NCBI GenBank assembly: GCA_021234155.1
Contig: JAJEKV010000060.1
Coordinates: 7,338,323-7,402,322, forward strand
DNA: 64,000 nt
Direction of reading: 5' to 3'
Source: Isoetes taiwanensis
Lineage: Eukaryota; Streptophyta; Lycopodiopsida; Isoetales; Isoetaceae
The position numbers and the translations under genes were made by a program. Below, one piece after another: positions 55,761-64,000 of this stretch (positions within the stretch are counted from its first letter, which is position 1; the number at the start of each line of letters is the position of its first letter). Below the pieces are notes generated by a model. It was not told the DNA's origin and searched no databases. It saw only the letters and a list, made by a program, of their open reading frames with translations.

Positions 55761-57388
55761 CTTTTGTTCTTACCAAATTTTCCCTGTTGACATCACTCAT
55801 ACCTGCATCCCAATGTTGGCACTCCATACCTGCATCCCAATCTCGCCAATCTCTAAATTTTGGCCCAACATTGTGATGGATAAAGTTTACAGGCTAGATC
55901 CTTAGCCTGCCTAACAAATCCCAGTGAGAATGTTTCATTCTAGTTCTGTATTTTGGTTCTTCCAAACAAATCCCAATGAGAATCCCTCATTTTAGTTCTG
56001 TATTTTGGTTCCTCCATTGAGGATGTCCTTGCACTAGGGCACTTTGATATATTTTTGGCTTTGCAAAGGCCATTCCATTGTTGGGGTTAGAACACACATT
56101 TAAATATGATTAAAGCATAGAGGCTATAGAACCTTCCTGCCTAACAAATCACATCAAAGTGAGAACAAATCACATCAAAGTGAGAATGTTTTCGTGAGAA
56201 TGTTCCCTTCTCTTTCTAACGATGTCCATTCACGAGGATGCACTTTGATATATTTTTGGCCTAGCAAAGGCCCTTCCATTTATAATTTGCCTTCCATTGT
56301 TCGAGTAGGTCACTCATGTCTAAGTTTAAACATGATTGAGTGCCATGTTAATGAATTTTGATTATAAGCAACCGAATACATGGATTGGTGTAGCAAATTG
56401 AGCACAATATCACCTACTAGAAAATAGCCCATTTTCAGTGGGCATTTCATGTGATTGTTTGTAAAAGTGGGGTATATTGTGTGGGGTAGTAATGTGTTAT
56501 ATTGGAAAATGCAAGATAGTCTTTAATGTGATTGTTTTTATGGGGTATAATGTGTGGGGTAGTAATGTGTTATATTGGAACATGCAAGATAGCCTTTAAT
56601 GTGATTGTTCTCAAAAGTGACATATTAATATTAGTAATGTGTTATATTGGAACATGCAAGATAGCCAATATCTGTTCTATATTTTAAAGTAGTTTTGTTT
56701 AACACGATGGAGCAAAAGCCACAAAGCTTTAAATTTTGGAAGTGTACGACTATTATTTCAACAGTTGTTGTAAGTTAATAAGGCATTGAACCTTGCTTCC
56801 AAATTCAAATAAGATTGCTAATAGGATCGAATAGAATAATCTACAAACTGTTTTATCATGACATTAGCGCCTAGAATATACAGAGCAATTGGTTGTCTAT
56901 ATTATTTGATGCAACCTTGCTTGTAGAACAAATGTCCTAAGCTTATGCTTCACAAAAACAAAGGTACATGCATCTATATCGTCTGCTACATTAGAAACCC
57001 TGCCTTCATATTTGTGAGAAAACAATAAATTTGCAGCATATTAGTTCTCTTTGCAACTCCCATTATAGTAAGACTTTGACCACACTAATAACTGACCACA
57101 ATAAAGATTTCCATTTGCAATTGTGGTAATGCATAATAGGTTGTTCATGTATAATTTCCCCAAATCATTCTCAAAACATCTTACCCACTTATGGTGACAA
57201 TTGCAAATGCTCTTATTCTGCCAAAACTCCCCATTCATAAGGAAGGGCCTGATGTAACTAAACCACATTTCTTAAGAACACGCATAAAAACCCCTTATTT
57301 ATTCTTAAAATCTTTTTTTCCAAAAAAAAAATGTACATGTTCTATTTCTTGCCTGTCTATTCCTTCTTTTCTCTTCCATCCAATGCAG
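55761..57388. repeat. AT-rich region with several tandem duplications
   Basis: About 75-bp units (GTGATTGTTT... GGGGTAGTAATGTGTTATATTGGAA) start at 56451, 56528 and 56601. Shorter repeats: CATACCTGCATCCCAATVT at about 55799 and 55828, AGTTCTGTATTTTGGTTC at about 55940 and 55995, AACAAATCACATCAAAGTGAGAA-type at about 56145-56185. No gene recognised. Confidence 0.6.
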
Positions 57389-57656
57389 TGAAACATAAGG
57401 CGCAGACGTATGCAACACAGACAGTGGCAGGATATCTTTTCTTGCTGGCAGCCACTGCTATCATGACAAATTGGGGATTTGCCAAGCATCGTCGTCTAAG
57501 GAAGGTTAGTAATTCTCTTTCCATTTCTGCATTTCACTTGATATATTTGATGTTCTTGTCCTGTTTACCAAAAAGTTATGCTTACAGATTTTTGATGGAA
57601 AGGAAGGGCGTCCAAAATATCCAAGGCGGTGGATCATCTTGCCTCCATTCCTTTAA
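57389..57656 (+). CDS. Last two exons of a small membrane protein, unrecognised
   Basis: Exon 57389-57504 (after ATGCAG, before GTTAGT) encodes [20 protein letters not shown] then [17 protein letters not shown]. It contains one hydrophobic segment followed by a basic patch. Exon 57588-57656 (after TTACAG) encodes [20 protein letters not shown] and a stop TAA at 57654-57656. Splice sites and phase (0) agree and no damage is visible, so this could be the end of a live gene. No upstream exon with a start was found in 57000-57380. I do not recognise the family; a small organelle or ER membrane protein is possible. Confidence 0.45.
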
Positions 57657-57976
57657 TTGTATTTGCACTTCCATATCCTTTTTTCACATCTCGGTAGTTC
57701 ATATTATTTCTGCAATTAATTTTCCATAGGAATGCAAATTTCAAAAATGTAGCGGCTTCACGCATTCTTGATTCTTCAGTTAACAATAAAACTAAAAGTT
57801 AAGAGGGATGGCTGGATTAAGATTTTGGTGGTCTGACAATGGAAACCGGCAGTGGCAAGAAATCTCTTAGGATCTTGGCTGGTTGGCCTATGGCATGGAC
57901 CTTCGGTAGTACAATTCCATTTAATGTAAACAACTCTTTTATCTTGCCTGTTAGGCATTTGTAAAATTTTCTTCAT

Positions 57977-58707
57977 TGGTGTCCAAAGGGGCAGTGTTGG
58001 AAATCAGAGTCAAACACTCCTTGTTCTTGAACCACAAGTAGCAAATTCTTTCAAGAGTGGCACCCCTGCTCCATCCTCTTCCTCACCTAAAAAGTCATGT
58101 GTCACAACTATATCTTCACCAAAAGTGCAGGGGTGGATAGCACTGTCATCAGTGGCACAATGTACCATTCAAATGCCACTAGAGAAAAAGAAAACTAGCG
58201 GTAATGAAAGTGGAAAACCAAAACCACCATCTCCATTAAAACCTACTGCAGGATGGAGGAGTTCAAATATGTCTCCTGCAAAAGCTACAAAGAGTAGCAA
58301 AAGTAGCATTTTGGACCATCAAATAAAACCACAATTGATTGGGGAAAGGGGCATGGAATCAATGAGATGGCCAAGCTGGAAAAGAAGCTACAGTTTGAAG
58401 CACATGGCTGGTTTCTTAACTTTCTTGAGGTTACTTTGGATAATGGATTTAAAATTGCTGGTGATGGTATGTCAGTACAGCTTCTAGCAATGGTGTTGAA
58501 CTAGACAATTCACAGCTTGCCCAGATGCTTTCACTGCTGAAAAGGGTTAATGATTGGCTTGATACTTTAAGCTCTGAAAAAGAAGACCTGTTAAATCCTC
58601 AAATGTTAGAAACACTGCCTACATTAAAGCACAAGATGTACGAGTTTTTGCTCAAACATGTAGAGTCTGTAGGAACGGTATTGCCTCGTATATTATGTTT
58701 GACATGA
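57977..58707 (+). pseudogene. DUF936 family protein, C-terminal fragment
   Basis: The frame from about 57977 carries a Ser/Pro/Lys-rich linker (LLVLEPQVANSFKSGTPAP; SGKPKPPSPLKPTAGW). After a small frameshift near 58345, the conserved C-terminal block reads NEMAKLEKKLQFEAHGWFL, FLEVTLDNGFKIAGD, QLAQMLSLLKRVNDWLDTLS and KMYEFLLKHVESVGTVLP. This is the layout of the plant DUF936 C-terminus; its function is unknown. The N-terminal OB-like half is missing and a frame change also occurs near 58465. TGA follows at 58705-58707. Confidence 0.65.
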
Positions 58708-59159
58708 CCTTAATGCAGCACACTCGAAACACTCAAATTTCTAGCTAGTGGCCGTGTTCCAAACTTTTGAATTAAAACTAAACTCGGGGGTTGCTTACTT
58801 TACAGAAAAGGATACTTGACAATTGAGAATTGTGCTTTTCGATCTATCATACAATTATGAGTATTGCAATTCTTAATGGCAAAAATGGTTTTATTGGCTA
58901 ACAAGTAGGTAGTTGTTGCAGGCGTAGGCTACAAATTGATGTCATGTGGATTATACAATATAATGATTGAGACAAGCACAGTTTGATCAAATTATTTTGT
59001 TAACGCCACAAAACTAGAGTAATATTTTGGGGATCAAGGGTCAAATTCTTGTTGAAAACAAGAATCAAGTATCAAATATTGTATTGTTTTGAAGTAGCAA
59101 TTTGATTGATTGTGAAAACATGACTTTGAAGTATGATTTAAGGCACTTCACCCTCAGGT
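58708..59159. other. Intergenic, nothing recognised
   Basis: AT-rich; no gene. Confidence 0.4.
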
Positions 59160-59195
59160 CACGGAGGGCAACCCTCCGTGCGCAGCACCTTGTTC
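59160..59195. repeat. Hairpin-bearing repeat tip
   Basis: A perfect 9-bp stem CACGGAGGG / CCCTCCGTG with loop CAA is followed by CGCAGCACCTTGTT. It matches, inverted, the repeat at 38741-38790. The layout (hairpin, then about 12 bases) resembles a Helitron end but terminates CTTG rather than CTRR. Confidence 0.4.
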
Positions 59196-61460
59196 ATTTA
59201 AGGATCAGTATATGGTTATATAGTCATTGGCAAGTAAGGGCATGCTTGGTAATAGCGCATTTGTAGATGCCTAAACTAAATAATTATGCAACATGAATAA
59301 CAAAAGCAAGGGGTCGAGCAAAATAGATGATTATTTATCTTCTAAAAGCAAAGTTTGAAAAACTCAGAATGAGATCGATATGGCCTCAAAGATGACACAA
59401 CTAAACTAATAACAGCTTTCGCATCTATAGTGCAATTGAATTTCATTAAAGAGAATTTGCATTCATACCAATGATTATTGGATATATTTCTGTTTAAATT
59501 CAGTCATGTTGTCTCTTACACTTCATGTCAATTCGTGTTGAAACTTCTCAAAGGAACTGCTGAGGAACTTCAATCTGATCACCATATTTATATGAATTGT
59601 GGAGATCTATAACGTCATAATCTTTCAGTTCCTCAGCAGAACTTGACATCGACATAGAAGAGCATTACATTATATTTCAAAAACTCTTACCGTGGAGTCA
59701 TCTAAACAGGTAAGGCTTTCAGCATGGTAAGGATGCCTACACAGAACAAACATCGTATCAAGGATTTTGAAGCAAAGTTGATTCATTTATACCTTTGTCT
59801 GAAAATCTGAAAATCTATGGTTTTGAGCTTATCTCATAAGCCACATATTGAGGAATATGACTGCAAAAGATCATGGGCATTTAGATGTGGTTCCCGACTT
59901 TGTTTATTCTTCGTGCACCATGTTAAAACACTGAGCTAGATATAGCCATGTCAAATGACATCAGGGTAGCAGGAGTATATAGAGTATATAACAAGGCGAA
60001 GCAAGGTTTTTTTGCATGAGATCTGCATATGTGCAGTAAGAAATGCTAATCTCTTAGACCATTACATGCACCCAACTCCAAGGTAATGCTGCTCCAGGAT
60101 TTTTCCAGCACCACCTATTTTTCCTGTAAGAGATTGAAAATACGCTATCTACTTGTATGAAATAAGAACAATATTGTTACTTTATTGTTGCTTTGTATAT
60201 AGCAGTAGCAAAAAGAATATACATTGTGCAAAACTGGTCTTACATCCCTCTGCTTCCAGCAAAACTTGCAAAACTTGTAAACTCTCGTAAACTTATAAGG
60301 AAACCAAATCTCTGCCCTAAATTTGTAATTGTAACGAAAGCAAATCTTACCTGATCAATTGTGATGGCATCAAGGCTGAATAGTGGAGTCATGGTTTGGA
60401 AAAGGGGACTTTGCAACTATAGAAACTCTGCAGATTCAATCAAATGCCAGACAAAGAAAACCATTGTCTGTCATGTTGAAAAAGCAAAACTTTAGACTTG
60501 CTTACAGAACTTGCTTGTAAAAGGTGGAGATCATTAGAAAAGAGACTCGAAGGGCTTTAGTCAGAAATAAAAATACAATTTTTGGCCTAGACTTATATGC
60601 TCTGTTTCGTGAAAAGACAAAAGAAATCCTTCATCTCTAGATTTACCTACTCATCAATCTACAAAAAAAGGAAAAAAAAAAAAGCAAAAATAATATATAA
60701 AGCATTAACGTAATAGTGGGATTACAGAAGGAAGTAGAAATTAAGGTCCTAATATTTGGGTAGTAGCTAGATATGTCAAAGATTATTGGGTGCTGCAGAA
60801 ATTACGAAAATTACCCCAATCACTTAAAAGCACAGGAATCATGGTAAGCAACATCAAAATCCGATTCACACGGGTTAATTCATTCGCATTTTACAGAGCA
60901 TTGCACTAAAAGTTAGAGATACGAAACCATTTTCTAGCCCATCACATTCCATGGGCTTTTGTATCTATCCCACCTCCAGAAAGAAAATATGCTGGCCATG
61001 ATATTCCCCTTTTTATTGCATGCTTATCAGTCAGATTAAATACCTTGTAGAAATTTTATTGTTTATAGTTCTAATCTAAACAGCTATAAACTACGTGCTG
61101 GATAGAAAACTATACTTGACAAAGAAGACATATTCAAACTCCATGAAAGAAAGAAGAAGGAAGCGCAGATGTTGTTACCTGATGCTGCCTAAAAGCGGCC
61201 ACTCGAATCAAAAGCGAAACTAAAGCCGACTCCAAGCCTGTCTATAAAACTCGCCTATAGCCTTTCTCCCATTGTTATATGCCATTCCGGCATTCAAGAC
61301 AAAAACTCGCCTAAGAAAATACTGATAAAACATTTAGGAGCAATAGGAGAAGGAAAGTTATGAAACACACCAAAATCAATGAATAGGATGCTGCACAGAC
61401 TATCCTCTTATTTCGGCTTTAGTATTATATATAGATAGATATTATAAGAGGATATGAATT
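59196..61460. other. Intergenic, no gene recognised
   Basis: AT-rich with many stops in all frames. No coding, RNA gene or clear repeat recognised. Confidence 0.45.
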
Positions 61461-62480
61461 TTAGGTGCAAATACTCCACTTTAATATGGGGACTTTAGTG
61501 CATGTCTGCAAAAGACGTTTCCTATAGTGAAGACTTTAATATGGGGACTTTAGTGCCACATCTGCAAAAGACGTCCACCATAGTGGAATATTTTTTCTTT
61601 TTTCTTTTATTGAAGGCAATACCATAGTGGAATCTCACTCGAACGTTTGACATATTCCTTACGCCAAAATGTCATTTTTAAATTATTATTTTTTTAACTG
61701 TGTTAGCAGAAAAAAAGTTCACATCTCGTTCTTGATCAATGGGATATGCATGAGCGTTGATCACTCTAAATACTCCAATTTTAAGGATGAAATCACACTT
61801 GTGGCCGCCCATTATCCTACTTTCTAATCCACCAATCAAATGTTTGTTTTTTGGATTCCTGGGCGCCTCCTCTATCACACTTGGGGTGCCCAGGATGCAA
61901 TATTTCCTGGGCGGGGGGCATATTTCTGGTTGGGGGTTACCCCCTGACCAAGATCTTGGCCACCGCCACCTCAGTGCCACGTTGCAGAGAAAAATCGAAG
62001 AGCAAATATTAGAGTTCTTCCTGCTTCAAAAGCTGCACAGATTAGAATGATTTAGCACTGGATTCACGCGGATTGGAGCCGGTTTTTCAAAAGGAACTTA
62101 TAATGAAGCATCAGCAGCAAAATCCGAATCAGATCAACATAAAATCGAGCTAAGCAGCCCCAAAATCATTACTGAACAGGCCCAAAATTGCTGCTTGAAG
62201 AATTGATTTACAGGTAAACAGGTATGCTGGTGTTTTTCAGGAACCTGAGCGATTCCAGAGCCGAATCGGAGCTGCAAGACATGATTTTAGGGTTCTTCAG
62301 TTGCTTCATCCTCTGTTAGAAATTTCTGACATGGCAGTTCGTTCTTGGGCGCAGGTGTGATAACCAATTTTCTTTGGCATCTGCAACCCGCCCAAGACAT
62401 CAAAAAAATAGTTTTGGGCAGCCACTAGTGCTTTAATGCCGCCACGTCTGCAAAAAGCGTCCAATAGTGGAATCTCACTC
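61461..62480. repeat. Dispersed short repeat upstream of RPL21
   Basis: A motif of the form TTTAGTGCCAC-TCTGCAAAAGACGTCCA-TAGTGGAAT recurs at about 61493, 61547, 61582-61632 and 62427-62475 with variation. The first two also share CTTTAATATGGGGA. The last copy ends about 130 bp before the RPL21 start codon. Confidence 0.5.
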
Positions 62481-62523
62481 CATTTTTTTATTTTAACCTA
62501 ATTCAAACCCACCGTAAGAACCT

Positions 62524-62557
62524 AACCCTAACTTGAATAAGAGTCGCCAAACCCTAA
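62524..62557 (+). promoter_or_regulatory. Telo-box motifs in RPL21 5' region
   Basis: AACCCTAAC at 62524-62532 and AAACCCTAA at 62549-62557, 47-80 bases before the ATG. Telo boxes near the transcription start are typical of plant ribosomal-protein genes. A TGGGC-type site II element is not clearly placed, although TTGGGC occurs near 62345 and 62415. Confidence 0.6.
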
Positions 62558-62603
62558 AAATCTCGCTTCCGATTACCAAGTCCTCGGCAGCTCGGAAGCG
62601 AAA

Positions 62604-63474
62604 ATGCCCGCCGGACATGGTGCGAGATCTCGCACCAGGGATCTTTTCTCCAGACCCTTCCGTCACAAAGGTTATATTCCCCTTACCACTTATCTCAGGA
62701 CCTTCCGGATCGGAGATTATGTCGATATCAAGGTCAATGGTGCCGTCCACAAGGGTATGCCTCACAAGTTCTACCATGGCCGAACTGGTGTAGTCTGGAA
62801 TGTCACCAAGCGTGCTATTGGCGTTGAGATGAACAAACAGGTGATTTTTCTCTGCGTTTTCTTTTCAGACTTGGGTTTGCTTTTTTACCCATGAATGCTT
62901 GCTGTCTTGAAAAGCTGTTACCAAAAATCTTATCTTGTTTTGTATGATTCTTGACAGCTTTTTTGGTCAAGATATATATGCTGCTCAATGCCTGTCGTAA
63001 AAGCTTTATATACATTTCTGCAATTAAGATTTGAAGTATTTACGCCTTCGTATCATATTAGGTTTATTCTAAGAGAAAAGGATTTTGTTATTGCTGTCAT
63101 GTTTCTTATTGCTTCATTTTGCTTATTTCCTGTGTTGGAAAACTATGAAATCCATGTTTATATCTATATCTTTTGCAATTGGGTTTAAACTATTTATGCT
63201 TTCTGTTTTAATTTAGGTTGGAAATAGAATTATCAAGAAGAGGATTCATGTTCGCATAGAGCATGCTCAGGCATCTCGTTGCAAGGAAGATTTTTTGAAA
63301 AGAGTTAAGCAGAACACTGAACTGAAGAAAATAGCCAAAGAAAAAGGTGAGAGAGTATCCACAAAGAGGCAGCCAGAGGGACCAAGGCCTGGTTTTATTG
63401 TTGAAGCTGCTCAACTTGAGACTGTCACGCCTATACCATATGATGTGGTTAATGACCTCAAGGGAGGCTATTAG
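62604..63474 (+). CDS. RPL21: 60S ribosomal protein L21 (eL21)
   Basis: Two exons, 62604-62840 and 63217-63474, give 164 aa, the normal plant length. Exon 1 begins [20 protein letters not shown] and holds the KOW-like region ([40 protein letters not shown]), ending MNKQ before a GTGATT donor. Exon 2 starts [17 protein letters not shown] and ends NDLKGGY. The product is a structural protein of the large cytosolic ribosomal subunit. The frame is clean and splice borders are GT/AG. Telo boxes lie just upstream. This is the most secure gene in the window. Confidence 0.97.
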
Positions 63475-64000
63475 TATGCATTAATGCCTTGCTCTCGAGT
63501 TCAAGAGCAATTTTGTCTGGTAATATACATTGGTTTTGTTTCTGTTTTAATCAGTTTAAGGGTAATGGTAGCATTTTATGTTTTCTTTGGTTTCAGTGGT
63601 TTTTTACCCCCTAAGAAATCAGTCTGAATTTAATCTTTACATTTCGTCAAAGTTTGTACATTTATAATAGAAATATTGTTGAAGGCAAGAAGTAAATAGT
63701 TTCCTTTTTTATACGTTCTTAGTTATTTAGGAATTGGCTTACGGTAAGACAAGACAAATGTGTGATCCTACCAAAATAGTCTAAGATTGCTGAAAAGTTG
63801 TGTGGCGTAGATGTCACATAGATTGTGGAATTACATAAGAAATTTTTTTGGCTTCCCATTCTTATGAAGAAATCCTAAGTTGAGACCTATAAACACCAAG
63901 TACCGATCTATTAGTAATATGAAACAACTAGCATCTAAGCGCAATCACATACAATTAGATTGCCATGTGCATCTTTTAGTCAAGCTTTTTAAATACCTAA
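63475..64000 (+). other. 3' flank of RPL21
   Basis: AT-rich 3' UTR and downstream sequence. No further gene up to the window end. Confidence 0.5.

Noticed and set aside
1-64000. CRISPR arrays, operons or bacterial-type features
   Set aside because: No regularly spaced identical repeats with unique spacers; all genes are spliced and eukaryotic.

Overview
The window is nuclear DNA of a land plant with a large, repeat-rich genome. The evidence is spliced genes and gene remnants with plant-type homology: DEX1, a Pumilio/PUF protein, ribosomal protein L21, DUF936, PPR, G-type lectin receptor kinase, a plastid-type alpha/beta hydrolase and plant Nudix fragments. They lie in a sea of decayed transposons. 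A fern or another non-flowering vascular plant would fit the low gene density and the replitron-like element, but the sequence does not settle the lineage. Only two genes look intact: a Pumilio-family RNA-binding protein with a CCCH zinc finger (35207-38032, five exons, 837 aa) and RPL21 (62604-63474, two exons, 164 aa, with telo-box motifs in front of the ATG). A two-exon piece of a small membrane protein (57389-57656) may also be live.

Layout. 0.7-6.5 kb: two Helitron 3' ends (hairpin plus CTAG^T). The segment ending at the second holds fragments of three unrelated genes in one orientation: DEX1, a Nudix hydrolase and an unrecognised membrane protein. 7-8.2 kb: 3' end of a LINE. 10-12.5 kb: decayed multi-exon alpha/beta hydrolase gene (minus). 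13.5-14.35 kb: unknown coding-like sequence whose acidic tail is also present as a near-perfect inverted copy. 15.1-17.2 kb: a replitron-like element with an HUH endonuclease (VTLGY, HLHCQ and YCLKD motifs) and a second decayed frame. 17.4-20.8 kb: a SINE-like unit and LINE remnants. 21.6-33.9 kb: a Ty3/gypsy element of Tat type, with a cellular-type RNase H placed upstream of its reverse transcriptase and a 3' LTR split by 3.25 kb of inserted DNA. 34-38.7 kb: hAT zinc-finger fragment, then the Pumilio gene. 39.7-41.5 kb: decayed PIF1/Helitron-type helicase (minus). 41.6-48.0 kb: an L1-type LINE (minus), broken by about 2.65 kb that carries a perfect 119-bp inverted repeat and a PPR pseudogene. 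48.3-51.35 kb: a histone H3-like gene with six in-frame stops, downstream of an LTR and primer-binding site in the same orientation. 52-55.8 kb: an unrecognised two-part open frame, a tRNA-derived SINE dimer, and a G-type lectin receptor-kinase pseudogene. 57-58.7 kb: membrane-protein exons and a DUF936 pseudogene. 62.5-63.5 kb: RPL21.

The genes do not form a pathway. The window mostly records transposon activity: capture of host gene pieces (Helitron, possibly the LTR element), nested insertion, and fold-back duplication. The most unusual items are the replitron-like HUH element, the H3-like pseudogene beside an LTR/PBS, the multi-gene Helitron, and the domain order of the Ty3 element.
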